Below are positions 22,372-37,181 of a DNA stretch of 64,000 nucleotides, in pieces. The position numbers and the translations under genes were made by a program. The notes below the pieces were generated by a model. The model was not told the origin of the DNA and made no database searches. It saw only the letters and a list, made by a program, of their open reading frames with translations. Every line of letters starts with the position of its first letter. Position 1 is the stretch's first letter. The stretch is from Cystobasidium ongulense (lineage: Eukaryota > Basidiomycota > Cystobasidiomycetes > Cystobasidiales > Cystobasidiaceae), in contig BQUP01000005.1 of the NCBI GenBank assembly GCA_022835595.1, positions 310,001 through 374,000 on the forward strand, written 5' to 3'.

Positions 22372-23877
22372 ATGGCAGACATGGACAACACACCTCTTCT
22401 ACCGGCTGAACAGCCATTTGAGGCTATTCCTAGACCTACTGGTTCCTGCGAGCTATCTATAATGAAGGTGGGGCTGCAGCGTTCTCTCACATGTTCAGTT
22501 GCTCAGCTAAGTTTACCACGTCTTCTTTTCAACCTCACACTTCTTACACTGCCGTTGACCTGATCCTGACGATCCTCTACACCTTTTGTGGCGGCATATT
22601 GCGCGCGTCAGTAGACGGGAACACTGAACATGCCCGCTATGATGTTCGTGCATGGCTATGACGGAAACATGTTACTTACAGATTATAGCTTCTTGATTGA
22701 ACACCATTCAAGTGGTAGACGGGTGTTATTTGATTTAGGATTGCGAAAGGTCAGTTTACGTATACTACTAGTACTACCGGGTCGCGTTGCTCATCTTGAT
22801 TACTAATGCTGTGTTGTCTTCCCCTTTTTTACAAAGGATCTGAACTATGGGTCTCGTTTGGATAAAATGTTCAAAGTTTGGAAATGCACGGCTCCTACTT
22901 CGGCACAAGATATACTGCGTTCAAATGGCGTGGATCTGACCTCCATCGATACCGTGATATTCAGTCACACTCATTTGTGAGCTCCTTTTGATTCTTGTAA
23001 CCAAGACGAACCAGTAATTGATGTTGCTCATCGTACAAAGTGATCATATTGGAGATATACGAAATCTACCCCTCAGAACAACCTTACTATTCGGGCCATA
23101 CGAAGATCGCTCCAAGGTTGACGATAAGCAGAAGCTGGCTACATCACTGTTCGTGGACTTAGAAGATGTCGAAGAGCGTAAGATCGCGCATTTAAGTGAT
23201 GCGGACTGGAGAATATATGGTAATTTGAGAGGAATAGACTTCTTCGGAGATGGAAGTTTGATTTTGCTTGACACGCCTGGAGTGAGCGCATCCACTTACT
23301 ACGCTTTCATCGTTCTCGAGACCGAGCTTGCTAATGATAATAAGCATGGTCGTCGTACAGCACATGGAAGGTCATCTCGCTGCGCTAGTGAACGTATCTA
23401 CCAATGAAGCATCGGGTCCTCTTTATTACTTCCTGGGAGGAGATGCAGCTCACCATATCAACTTAATTGATTATGAAGACCCAGCGCCAATTGGGGTTTT
23501 CAAAGCTAAACATAATGAAATTTCTCCTTCGAGGGAATCCGATCCTGAATCGTTACAATCTATGGATGCAGACTTGCGTAAGTAAAGTTTCTTCCTCATG
23601 ACAAGAAGTATCGACTCGCATTTGTCAAGCTGAAAATGCAATGGGTGCTTCTGACTGATTGATTCGCACAGAAACATCCAAAAAGACACTGGCATTAATG
23701 GCACGTCAGGATCATGAGAACAACATCAATGTACTACTCGCACATGATGAAAGTCTTGAAGCTGTACTAGAAGAGCTGACTGGAAACAGGGAGTCGGAAT
23801 TCATTAGATTGAAAGGCACAAAGGAGGAATTTGAGCTTTTTAAGGATAGAAAGAGAAAGGACAAAGGAGAGGCATAA
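22372..23877 (+). CDS. Metallo-beta-lactamase-fold hydrolase (AiiA-like lactonase family)
   Basis: Exons 22372-22467, 22615-22749, 22837-22976, 23041-23281, 23361-23577 and 23672-23877 encode 344 aa. The dinuclear zinc motif SHTHFDHIGD is formed by joining exons 3 and 4; the intron lies inside the Phe codon between HTH and DH. Further ligands follow: the His of HMEGHLAAL, the Asp of FLGGDAAH and the late His of LLAHDESL. This set, together with LFDLGLRKD before the motif, fits the AiiA-like branch known for N-acyl-homoserine-lactone and other lactone hydrolysis. Substrate is not proven. The C-terminal 60 residues are Lys/Glu-rich (KDRKRKDKGEA). Exon 1 is inferred from phase and from the family-like IPRPTGSCELS; the second-best start is 22630. 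Confidence 0.82.
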
Positions 23878-24143
23878 GTCCTAGGCATGATGTACCTTGA
23901 CCTCTTCGTGTAGCTGGCAGTATGCATGGTATTGCCTTGTGAAATGCATAGTAGAGTATTGTGAAGATGGATACTCGTCTGCAATATCCGTTTGCGATGC
24001 AATAGCTGAAATTGATATCCGCAACCATTCGGCAAGGTAACCTGGTAATAACCGTCACTGCTTGTTGCCCATAATGCTTCGGTCATCAGTAGTAAGTATG
24101 ACACGAACAACCTGACGACGTCGAGCACATTATTAATGTTGAC

Positions 24144-24758
24144 CTATAAGAGGATCTTAGTCAAAGCTGTGACACTTATTTTGCTCTTGGGGTGAATAAT
24201 CACTTGGCTGAGAACGAATTCTTCCGCTTTCTTTCTATTGTTGCTTTTGCCTCTTGCTTCTGCTTCTTCCAATACTGCCTCTTTTGAAGTTGCACGGCAG
24301 GACATACCTCCCTCTTCCTTTGCAAGGCGACCTATGGTACCGAACCATCGATGACCCACACCAGAATCAATCAGACACGGCTTCTTCCTCGCAAATCCGA
24401 GCTGGAAATCTCTCGGAGGTCCGATCATAGGGCCGAGGTCGATGGACGATGCGATGCATACAGAGGACCACGGCAGTGACAGCATCGTATGAGCGATGGC
24501 GAGCGTGCTGTTGCAGACGGCAAGAAGAGTACTGGCGACGTGGCAGACATGGCTTGATGGACTGACCGGCAGGACTAGGGATACGGTGCTGGCTGATGCC
24601 GAAGAAGCCGCAACGGTGTAGAGGCACGTGCAAGCTTGGCTGGCCTGACTTGATATCCGCTTCTTACCGCACAAGCGTGCATGGAGCAGGTTAGAATGAG
24701 CAGCTGGAAGCTCTGGCATGTCTATGAAGAAGCGCTCGTCCGACGTCGCAATGCGCAA
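24144..24758 (-). CDS. Unrecognised ORF, doubtful
   Basis: A 204-codon frame with a basic, coding-looking C-terminal half (GPPRDFQLGFARKKPCLIDS, then a Lys/Glu-rich helix KSNNRKKAEEFVLSQV). The N-terminal half is Ser/Ala-rich and looks less like protein; an internal Met at 24438 could be the true start, or the gene may be spliced. I recognise no family. It is divergent from the MFS gene. It might instead be the 3' end of a multi-exon minus-strand gene. Confidence 0.3.
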   Translation of the reverse strand: MRIATSDERFFIDMPELPAAHSNLLHARLCGKKRISSQASQACTCLYTVAASSASASTVSLVLPVSPSSHVCHVASTLLAVCNSTLAIAHTMLSLPWSSVCIASSIDLGPMIGPPRDFQLGFARKKPCLIDSGVGHRWFGTIGRLAKEEGGMSCRATSKEAVLEEAEARGKSNNRKKAEEFVLSQVIIHPKSKISVTALTKILL

Positions 24759-25227
24759 GTCTGCATCGTTTTCAGTGCGCCTCGCAAGCTGCCAGGTGAG
24801 CCAGCCTGTATGAAGCTTCGAGGCACTTGCCAGTAGATTATAATTGCATATGATAGACTTCTAGATTGTCGGACGTCGGACGGGTTTACTCTGCTTGAGC
24901 TCTGTCATCCGATCTCTGAACGCCGAAAGGCCAAGTCATCAACTTACGATTCACATCTTCCCATCTTAATCCCACTTTTCCCCCATCGTTATCTCGGCCG
25001 AGTAGACACGCACGCGTTTTTCGACGAATTTCAGTGGGGCAATAATCCAAACACACGGGCCAAATCATACAGACATTGGACAGCTGGTGGATCATCACAG
25101 CTTGACTCTGCTCATCACGAATCCGCAAAGCACTGTGCCTTGGTCTATCTCCTGGCCCTCGCATCGTATCCCTCACACGCCCCATCCAGTACTCTGCTCA
25201 CCCACACCTTTCTGAAGATTACCACCG
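24759..25227. other. Intergenic upstream of MFS exporter
   Basis: 469 bp, presumed promoter of the transporter. Short ORFs only; no operator-like repeat recognised. Confidence 0.4.
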
Positions 25228-27654
<2,427 letters not shown>

Positions 27655-28264
27655 GAGACGAGATACAAGAATCATTTTAGTTATATTAGGAGAGATGGAG
27701 AGGAATAGATAAGCTGGCATCTTTCCGTATTCGCTCACTGGGAAAATTACATCAGTGCAGTATCTTTTAGTCCATTCAATAGTAGGGAGTTCTTCAGGTT
27801 CTTTTGGCTGGTAGAGGCATTTTCCAATTCAGGTTACAATACATTCGTTTTTGATCCTGATTACATTACTAATCAAAATATACACAAAGTCATAGTCTCA
27901 AAATGCTACACGTGCGAGGTCAAATGTCAGACACTCATTAGAAGGTATTTCTCACCTCACTTTAGACTTTCTTATATATCCTCATGTCTTCCAGGCGCAC
28001 CAAGAGGTGTTGCTATCATTGCAATCGATCTCACTGAGCATTAAACATTACCGTATATGCGGACTGATGTTCTGCTTCTCTCTGATATGACTCAGTATAT
28101 GTTCGAACCACCATCCCTGGCCAGCTTTGTGCTCGGGCTACAGTAATGAAATGGAAGCTGAGTCCGGCATGCTTGCATGCAGAATGACTTGCAATAGCTA
28201 CATTGAAACGGTGATTTGGGCATCTTTTCATGAGGATGAGGCGGCCCGAAGCATTGTCACTATG
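27655..28264. other. Intergenic, convergent
   Basis: 610 bp between the 3' ends of the MFS gene and a minus-strand ORF. A/T-rich; no feature seen. Confidence 0.45.
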
Positions 28265-28732
28265 TCATCGCGTAGGCTGACTTGACTGCTTTTTCGGGGC
28301 GTAATGCCGTTCAAGTGGCCCGCGCGAGAGCGACCGGGATGACGAAGGCGACTGGGAGCGAAAGCTTGTTGACCGACTCCTTGGTGATGGCGAGGGGCTC
28401 CGACTAAGTCGTTGTAGAGGGGGGTAGCGCCAACCGCGTCTCCTAATAGTGAAACGAGGATCTTCGCGTTGCACAAGTGAGTGACCCATGATGACAGCCA
28501 CATAGTCATTTGGTATACCTCTATTCATGAAATAATTGTAATCATCGGGGTGTAGGTCGAAGACGTCCTCCCAACGAATGTATTTCCCAGTGGTTGGATC
28601 CTGAGTACCGGATGCTTTGTAAGGAAAGATGCGAAAACCGAAAGAGTTAATCTCGAAATGGAATGGAGCCTGCCAAGCCCACCACTCTTGGAGATATCCG
28701 GGAAATTTGATGTAGTAGGGCACCTCGGACAT
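28265..28732 (-). CDS. Hypothetical protein with aromatic N-terminal domain and RS-rich tail
   Basis: Single-exon frame of 155 aa. The first 100 residues look folded and are rich in aromatic residues (MSEVPYYIKFPGYLQEWWAW, FHFEINSFGFRIFPYKA, DVFDLHPDDYNYFMNRGIP). The last 50 are an Arg/Ser-Pro tail (RSPSPSPRSRSTSFRSQSPS) of the kind phosphorylated by SR kinases. I know no family for it. It is flanked by the convergent MFS gene and the divergent NOL8-like gene. The sharp two-part composition argues that it is a real gene rather than a chance frame. Confidence 0.5.
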   Translation of the reverse strand: MSEVPYYIKFPGYLQEWWAWQAPFHFEINSFGFRIFPYKASGTQDPTTGKYIRWEDVFDLHPDDYNYFMNRGIPNDYVAVIMGHSLVQREDPRFTIRRRGWRYPPLQRLSRSPSPSPRSRSTSFRSQSPSSSRSLSRGPLERHYAPKKQSSQPTR

Positions 28733-29282
28733 TGAGAGCGGAGTCTGGCAAGCGCTTCGTAGGATGCTTGAGTTGGGGATGGACAGACCCGCAGAGGTGG
28801 TGGTCGCACGGAGTACTCAGTCTGACCAGCTGAAATTGCGCAAACCCGTGCAGGCTATGCTGGGCTGTGGTGCACGCCAGCGGTGCTCACGCAAACGCAT
28901 GGTCTTGCTTGGACCGCTGGACATGCAGACCACGGCGGTGACGGACACGTTGGTAGCCCGGCAGGCCAGTTTGAGACCGCTTGTTTGTGGCTGTCTCGAT
29001 AGAGATGATACAGAGTGCAAGGGTGCGCTTCAAAGCAGTGAAGGACTCTCACTGCCCCCGGTGGCGGATGATGCTTTAATTTCCATGAAAGCTTCACGGT
29101 ACTGCATTATGCTGAGTGGAGGGCATCTCACGCATCTCGATATGCTCCCCATACTTCCCGCCGAAATCACCAGTCTGCGCTGGCGTATCGGTCGCCCGAC
29201 CCCGATCACGTCGTTGATATCCTGTACACACCGCATTGCAAGCACTCTCACCCTGTACTATTCAGCCTAAACAGCAGCAAGC
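28733..29282. other. Divergent intergenic region before NOL8-like gene
   Basis: 550 bp. A 168-codon plus-strand frame here is not supported by composition or family. Presumed promoters of both neighbours. Confidence 0.4.
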
Positions 29283-31770
29283 ATGACAAAGAGCACACAC
29301 TCAGCTACCAAAGGCAAGCAAAAGGCCACTGAGCCGACTGCAGCGAACGAGACTGTGGAACCTAGCAAGCCTATCGAGGTCAAAGCAAAAAAACCTGAAA
29401 AGATCAAACTTAGACGTTTACACGTTTCTGGTCTGCCTGATATAACAGAACAAGAAGCTAAAGATCGTTTCAAAAGCTTTGGTGAGGTCGTTGGCGTTGA
29501 TGGGCTAGGCAAGCTTGATGGAACAGGTATGTAGATACTTTCATCGAATATATCGTGATCGAAAGCAAGGCTTGATATATTGTCGAACTTGTGTAACTAC
29601 CAGGCAAACCGCTTAGATATGCATTCTTCGATATCAAAGCTACCAAGACTAAACTAGCACAGTGTGAGTGTTGCGTTCTAAGCCCGCCTGAAACGTTCCT
29701 GACGGCATTTGTACAGGCATGAACCTCTTGAGTGGCGCAGTATGGAAAGGATCTACTCTACGCATAGCAGAAGCCAAACCAACTATCGTGGAAAGGTGAA
29801 TACTTCATCCTACGAATGTACAAGTCGGACGAGGAGTCTGATTATCTTATGTCGAATCCCCACAGGCTGGAACAAGAAAGGAAGCAAGCGGCTAAACAGC
29901 AAGAAGCTAATTCTTCAGAGCCCAAACCTAAGAAGGAAAAGAAGAGGAAGCGTGATGCCGCGGATGAGTCTATAGCAGATACTTCTTCCGATGCGGCAAT
30001 CGCGAAATCGAAAGCTGTAGGTCATGGCTTTTTTCTCACTACGCGGTCGTTTGAAATCTTGGCTGAGCGATGAGCACTTCGCTCATTTGTAGGGCTGGAA
30101 GCTAGATCCCAAGACTCAAACACCGATATTCCCCGTTATAATGAGGCCTGATCATCCTCTTCCACCTCCAACTCATGTCGAGCCAGTAGCAGGTCCTTCT
30201 ACCGAACCAAAGGACGAAAAAGCCAAGAAGAAAGCGCAAAAGAAAGCTGAGAAGGCTGAAAAGGCTGCAAAGAAAGCTGAGAAAATCGCAAAGAAGAGCA
30301 ATAAGAATAAGAAAGGGTCTCCGGAAGCTTCGTTGTCACCTCCTACGCGAGCTCGTTTGATTAAGATTGATCCTACGCAATGGCAAGCTCAACATTTGCG
30401 TGAAGCTGACCTTAAGAATCTACCTGATACAAGTAGCGTCAAAACGAAAAAGGTGAAAGAGGAGCCTGTAGAACCTCAGCCGAAAACGAAGAAGGCGAAG
30501 ATAGCTGCGAAAACTCCACCTCCAGTGGTAGAAGAGAGCAGTGACGATAGCGCATCCGAAGAATCAGAGGATGAGCATGAAAGCCCAGCACCAGTACCAC
30601 GTTCCTCAAAGCCCGTAGCTCCTGCTTCCAAGCATTCAGCTACCGTAGATACAGCGCTAGAGACTGTGTATAATGACGAGGCAAGCATCGCAGAACGAAA
30701 AGCAAATCTTGATATGGTAGCCAAACTTTTGGGCGGTATACCGAAAGACTTGGAACCTGTTCAGGAGGTAATAGCGATGCAAGTCGGGGAGTCTGAGTCG
30801 GATGACGAGAGTGAGGCAGAAGACCAAGAGTCAAGTAACGAAGAGGTCGAGGCTCCCGCAATCTCAGAAGTAAATGTAGCGGAGGAAGACCAAGAGATGG
30901 ACGACCAGCCCTTAGTCCAAGAAAAAGCAGAAACAGAGTTGGTTCTGTCAGAGAAGACAGCCCATGCAGCGGCGGACCTGATGTCATCTGTGCATGCTTC
31001 TGTTCACGAGATTGAAGACTCTCATGATCGGATGCAGGCAGCCGAAGTCATACAGCAAGTGCAAGAGGATGCCGCTCCGCAGAGTCCCGAGAGCTCCTCA
31101 TCAGATGCCGACGAGGTATTAGAAGCACAAGAGGCTCCTCCCACTGCCTCCGTCGGTCTAGCAGATGTTCAGATGCAGAGCCTTACGGATATGTTCAAGC
31201 CGCAAGAAACGGCTGGTGAGTTTCATTATATCGTTTTGCGTCTATTAGCAACCACCGCTAACCACTCATCCCCTCAGCCGGATTTACCATTGGCGATTTA
31301 CTCAACGATTTCGAGGTCGACGAGCTGGAAACGATAGCACCCCCTCGCGCTGATGCATATCTTGCACGTCCATGGGCAGCCCCAGCATATTCCGCACCGC
31401 CAAAGAGGCCAGAGTCCTCGTCGAATACATTGTTCTTCCCCTTCCCTCTTGACGAAGATGAAATTCCTGGAGGCATCTTGCACGATATGACCGAGCAAGA
31501 TCGCGAGCAGCTCCTGTCCCGCAGCTGGACAGGCACGAGTAATGTTCGCCGGTTCAAGCGAACGCAAACGATGTGAGTACAGTTATATTGTTTTCTCGCA
31601 AATGCCATACTGACAGAGCATCAAACCACAGCGAGGAGATCACGACTCATTACGAAAGCATACGCCGAAACATAAGCGAGCAAGTCAGGAAAAGGCACAG
31701 AGAGGCAGTGAAGAGGCAGAAGCGGCACGGAGGCAAACGGATGGGGCAAGGTCTTACGGATGAGACATGA
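29283..31770 (+). CDS. NOL8-like nucleolar RRM protein
   Basis: Probable ribosome-biogenesis factor. Exons 29283-29526, 29604-29663, 29717-29795, 29866-30016, 30093-31215, 31278-31572 and 31632-31770 encode 696 aa. One N-terminal RRM spans RRLHVSGLPDITEQEAKDRF (RNP2 LHVSGL) to YAFFDIKATKTKLAQ (RNP1 region) and ends LRIAEAKP, followed by a charged helix. The middle is a long Lys/Ala- and Asp/Glu/Ser-rich nucleolar-type region. The C terminus carries a conserved block, FTIGDLLNDFEVDEL, LFFPFPLDEDEIPGG, then VRRFKRTQT and a very basic end (RKRHREAVKRQKRHGGKR). One RRM, an acidic middle and a basic end with Phe-Pro motifs fit NOL8 and its fungal relatives. Confidence 0.75.
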
Positions 31771-31900
31771 CCACTTGCGCGTGGTCGTTCCAATTTCGAT
31801 ACTTAGTTGCTCTAACGATGTTCATTACGTTTTGGATGCAAAAAGGCGAGAAGACTGCTTCTACTGGATTAATTTACATTTGGTCGCTGTTATAAAACAA

Positions 31901-34900
31901 CTATTCGCCATAATCTCCTAGTAGCGCGGCATCGTCATCCAGTGCTCGATAAGAGTAGCCGGTTCGGCTCCGAGAAGCAAATCTGTCGGTGATATAGGGT
32001 ATGCGAATTTCTTGCAACCGCGCCCATGCTGCACTTGCTACGCCGATAATGTAGAATGGTACCGACTGCAACGTTCCGAGGATGCCGTCTTCTGTATCGA
32101 ATTGCGGCTCGCCCAAGCGAATGCGTCCCGCTCGACGTCTGGTCCACCATGTCGCGAAGAGACCTGCCACGATAGCAGGGATGACAAGCACCATTGCCCA
32201 AAAGAAGAAGCCACGTCCGCCTGCACCAGGACAGGCATGTCTCTTGCCTTGGTCCAATGCTTTGCCTCCTTCGCAGCTCGAGTGCGGGATCTTACGATAC
32301 GCTGTGCGTTCGAACCAGAATTCTTGACCCCATTGGCATTGTCCATCGTTCTCGAGAGCGGTAGCCCCTTGTATAAGTACACATTCGCCCCTCGCATCGC
32401 GGACGTGATTGAACTCGCTGCGAGGGAGGCCTAAGTCATCAGTTCTCGTCGGAAACAAAGGAGAAGCATCTTTTTAAGCGTACCATTCGAAATCTGCATC
32501 CGTGCACAGGCAGTTTCTCTGGACGCTATGTGGCTGCTGGATCTGTTCCCCGATATAGCAGTTTCTGTCTCGAATGCGCCTATGGTACAGTGTCTGTCGT
32601 CCGAACAGACATTGCTCCTCTCGCTGAGAGCTGGGCGACCAGAGTTCGAAGTCATCGCTGTTGGGATCGCTAGTATCAAGGTTGCCTGCGACAAGAACCG
32701 CAAACTTTCAGCTTTGTCTCGGCTCATGTGGATTGACATGCACTTACATTTCACATTGGTGAGCTTGGAGAAGTCCAAGTGTATAACAATGCTAGCATCC
32801 GGATTAGAGGGAGCGAAACCCATGAGCATAAACTTGCGACTAGTGTCTGTCGGTACTGTAACAATCGAGGTGACTCTGATTGTATCGCCGAAGACATATT
32901 CACTCCAAGTCATGCCCTCATTCGTAGTATAGATGACTCTGTCTGTTGCCTGCTCGTCGTTAGCGAGCAACAGTATCGAGCCTTGATCTCCAAATTCCCA
33001 CATATGTGCATCCTTGTGTACTTCTTCCCAAGTGAAGCCTGCATCACGGGTCAAGAAGGTATCGCTGTCTGTATAGCCAGCCAGCTCCTTTCCTACGTTA
33101 CCAACACCAAGCATGAGGCCAACAGCTGTGGGACTGGAGAAAGTCGCTCTCGGGTCTCGACGCTCAGTATAACCATGGATGTTGAGGGTGCAAGCGACAT
33201 CTTGGCATTCGTAGGTTCGACCCAGACTATCTTTGGCAGGGGGAGTAACAGGAGACCACATTCCGCCTACGAAGCACAGACTTAGCTTCGTATTTCCTTG
33301 CCATACCTCAGTAGGAGAATCAGCTTACCATCATTATGCGTGATTCGGGTTTGAAGCTTCTTGCTGCCTGATAGCGCAGCGTCATCGGCATTACCAACGA
33401 TGTTAACGAGTGCCACACCGTCAAGGCCAATCATTTTCTCAAAATCGACATAGCCTTTCGAGTTCCTGTTGACGTGTTCGAGTGACATCCCGTAATAAGT
33501 ACCATTCGAATTGGATTTGACTAGACTGCCCCATTCGGCTCCTGCCATGCTGTTCGTTGTAACATGCAGGAAGACCGAATCAGTGCTTGATTCCAGCACA
33601 GTATAAGCCATGTTTTCTAATTTCATGCCCGGAGGGAAGCGACCTGATGCGAAATTCTGTCCATCCAGAGACACCTTCAAAGCCAGTGCGCCGGTTTGTT
33701 TGTCGAGCTACAGATGACAATACACATCAGCGTTAGGATGGATATCAACGGCGAAATGGAGAATTCGAGAACTGACCTCGGCTACGACCATGTACTGCTC
33801 GAAAGTAGCGAAGCCAACAATAGCCTCGAAGAGGGTTTGTTGTTTAGCGTAGAAGTTCGTTCCAGAGATGAGTTGTAGGTCACCAACATCTGCGCTTCGC
33901 TGCGAGCCAGATTTCTTGGCGTACGATTCACAGAAAATCGTTCTATCATCAATCTTAAACTTTCTATCTCTCGCCCAAGTACAAATGCGAACATAGGTAC
34001 CAATATCCTTCCAGCTTCTTCCGTGATCGCGTGTATAGAATGCTTTGGTATGACAATTTGAAGATGTTGCAGAGGCACAGTCTACGCTACCTGTCCAGAT
34101 GAGCCAATCTGCCTGCTCAGGATGGAAGTCCAATAACGGGATACTGAGTGTGTTCGGATCCATAGGTGCGTTAAGCTTGCTCCAATTAACACCATTATCG
34201 ATCGTGGACCATACAGTCCGACTATTGGTGAACAGATAGGCCCGATCTTTCGCATATTTATGCATAGCCATAGCGACGAACTTTTCATTCTCCAGCACTC
34301 TTTTCCAAGTGAATCCTTCATTCGTCGTGATCCAAACAGAATTATCGGCTGTATAGGCCAGTAGAGTTTTACCATTACCAAAGTATTGGTGCTCGATTAT
34401 GCGCGAAGGGAAATCGAACCGTTGATGACTGATCTTGCCGGGTGCTGCTTGACCTTCAGAACAGTCTTTCATGACGGGGTCATCTTTGCTAATCCCTCTT
34501 GAACGGTCGCATGTGTTTCCTGGGATCAAACGGTAGCCCGAAGATCCTTTGAATTTGTCACCATCTTTCTGACAGGCGCCAGCTGGAATGGGTTGCGGAC
34601 CAGCTATAACGCATTCGTCTCCGTCAAGGACATAGTTGTAGTCGCTGGGGATAATCATCAGCTTGTAAATCCGCAAAAGAAGGACAAGTAGTAGCTTACC
34701 ATTCGAAATCTTCATCCGTGCAAGGGCAGATTTCCTCTCTCCCGACAGGCTCCTTGAACAGTTCTTTGACGACGCAATCTGCATCTTGTTTTCTTCGATT
34801 GAACCATTGCTAGAGAAAGGATCAGTAACAAATCAGTACGCGAGATCTTCATGCTTATTTATATTACAGGTAAGCTTACCTTGTGACCCATGAGACAATC

Positions 34901-37181
34901 AGGTCTTCCATCAATATTTCTAGCATACCATTTCTCATAGTCACCACTTTTGCATTCCCTTTTCTTGAGTGTTGAAAAATCAACATAAACAATGATATTC
35001 CTCTCATCACCACCGGAAGTCTTTTTCGATTTCTTAGCTAGTGTTCCGAGTAATAAGAATTTTTCAGATGTAGAATCAGGTATTGTAGTGAGTAATTTCG
35101 CTCTTAATGTAACGTCAAAATCGAATTTATCCCAAGTCTTGCCGAAATCGTAAGAATATAGCATTTTATCAGTAGCTTCTTCGTCATCTACCATGACTAG
35201 TATACTACCATGTGCACCAAATTCATACTTGTGTGCTCCTTCTGCTACCATTGTCCAGGTAAGGCCAGCATCCGACGACACAAAAGTATCGCTCTCGTCG
35301 TATGGCTTGAGGTATTCTCCGATTGATCCTACGCCCATCACTAGACCAGGTGCGGGAGAAGAAAAGACTCGACCATAATTACGAAGTTGTGTAACGGAAT
35401 GAAGGTTGAGTGAGCAAGTTGAGAGCTGTCTCGTGTCGCATTTGACTCGTTTTCCTTCTGAATCCTTCTCTGGTGCCGTAATAAATTGCCAATGACCTCC
35501 ATCATCGAACGTAATTTTGGTCTTCAACTGCTTCCCTTCCTGATGAGCGTCGACTTCATCCGGATTTGATATCACATTTGCAAGAGCTACTCCATCGATA
35601 CTTTCGATCTTTTCGAAATCGACAATACCAGCTACGTTTCTATTCGTATGTTCTAAGCTTCGTACGAAGTTTGTTCCTCTTGAATCGCTTCGGAACAACG
35701 TACCGGCAGAGGCGCCTGGATCGGTAAGGACATCAACTAGAATAGAATGTTCGGTTGATTCGACGATAGTATATGCGTTTTCTCGTAGACCATGACCATG
35801 GGGGAATAGTCCTTTATGCCATGATCTAGTATCATGAGTCGTATAAAGGACCATCTCGTCTCCATTTTGGCCAGCACCGGCATTTCCATCACCACTTCCG
35901 AACAGACCAGGTTTAAGCGCCGCGACTATGAAACCTTTGATTCCACCTATTCCAACTACACCTCTTGCATTTCTTCCTATACCCATATCGACGAATGTTT
36001 TCTCCTTCTGGAACAGGTCCGTTGATGAATATAATCTTGAATCTGTCACGCTGCGCATTCCCCCGGTACTAGCTAACTTCTCTAGCTTATCGATGAGATC
36101 CTCAAAAGTATTTGCAGCGGTAGAAGATGTAGATTCGAATGCGACACAGTAGACTAGTTCCTTAGGGATATCTTTGGCCGCTTCTTTGGTAGAATGAGCC
36201 CACATGCACTTTGAGGTATCTTGCATCATCAGCTTAGGCTGCGAGGCGAATCCATCCTGCGTAACATAGGTCTGCAGAACGGCATGGCCATATTATCAGC
36301 GATGTCCGGCAACGAACAAGTTTTAGGTGTTTTCGTACCTCGTCGATGCAATTCCTGCCTAGCCATCCACCTATTGATTCGCAGTGTTGAGCTGAGTATA
36401 GTATCCATTCCCAATTATCAGAATGAAAGCTTAACACTTCCGAAGCGACGGCGGGTTCGTTAGGTACTTCGAAAGATTGCCAAGTTTCACCTCTATTAGT
36501 AGTTCTGTAGTGTTTCTTGTTTTTGGACAGCACGAATGCCTAGATGTGCGATAATAGCCGAAAGCGTAGTAGAGAGGGTGGTCAAAGGCAAAGCGAGCAT
36601 TGTTAAGAGAATCAGCACAAAAATACCGAACGAGGGGAAATAGCGAAGACGTACGACTCGACTGTTGAAAGGATGTTCTATCACTTGAGCTGCTTCTCCA
36701 TCTGGTACACCTTGTATACGCTTCCAGCCTTTCCCTTCGTTATCTGAGCGCCATACGTTCTTTGCGACTGCGTCGTGGTAGAGTATGATCTGCAGGATGA
36801 GCATGCGTCTCACTTAGCATTGACATAATAGCTCTATCGTACTCGATAACGCTCTCTACCTACACTTGTGTCCTCAAAGTAGATGATGCGCGTAGGGAGC
36901 TGCAATCAAAGGCAGCCGCATCAGTCAATGTTCGCGTATGCAGGCACAAGTACATGGCATGTTCCAGCTGAAGCTTCACCCGGACAACCGACTTACATTG
37001 TCGAACAGCGTATGAGCGACGTCAGGGGTTGGTTTGCTCCACGCAGTCGTAGCTGTAGGAGTACCGGATGGTCAGACTTTCTATCGTCGCCATCATGACA
37101 CGCATGCATGCAATGCGACCAGCTTGCCGACTCACCTGACAGCACGGCGTCAACGCCGAGCAGCAAGCTCCGCCAGCGCAT
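31901..37181 (-). CDS. VPS10: VPS10 sorting receptor (sortilin family)
   Basis: Type I receptor that carries hydrolases such as carboxypeptidase Y from late Golgi to endosome/vacuole and is recycled by retromer. Reading right to left, a short hydrophobic leader ([18 protein letters not shown] at 37181) is joined to [14 protein letters not shown]. Two complete VPS10 domains of Asp-box beta-propeller type follow (repeated TxDxGxTW-like motifs such as [21 protein letters not shown] and [11 protein letters not shown]). Each is closed by a Cys-rich 10CC module ([10 protein letters not shown] at about 34700, [10 protein letters not shown] at about 32480). The membrane span [20 protein letters not shown] lies near 32200. 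The cytosolic tail of about 90 residues has YRAL, a tyrosine-type sorting signal, and acidic residues at the end (LLGDYGE). About ten introns. The signal peptide is rather weak. Confidence 0.93.

Noticed and set aside
28764-29270. 168-codon plus-strand frame
   Set aside because: Cys/Arg/Thr-rich composition without pattern, and overlapping minus-strand frames of similar length; most likely the promoter of the NOL8-like gene.
29790-29870. An apparent 29-nt intron in the NOL8-like gene
   Set aside because: It arose from reading exon 3 in the wrong frame. In the correct frame the donor at 29796 and acceptor at 29865 give a normal 70-nt intron and join PTIVER to LEQERKQ.
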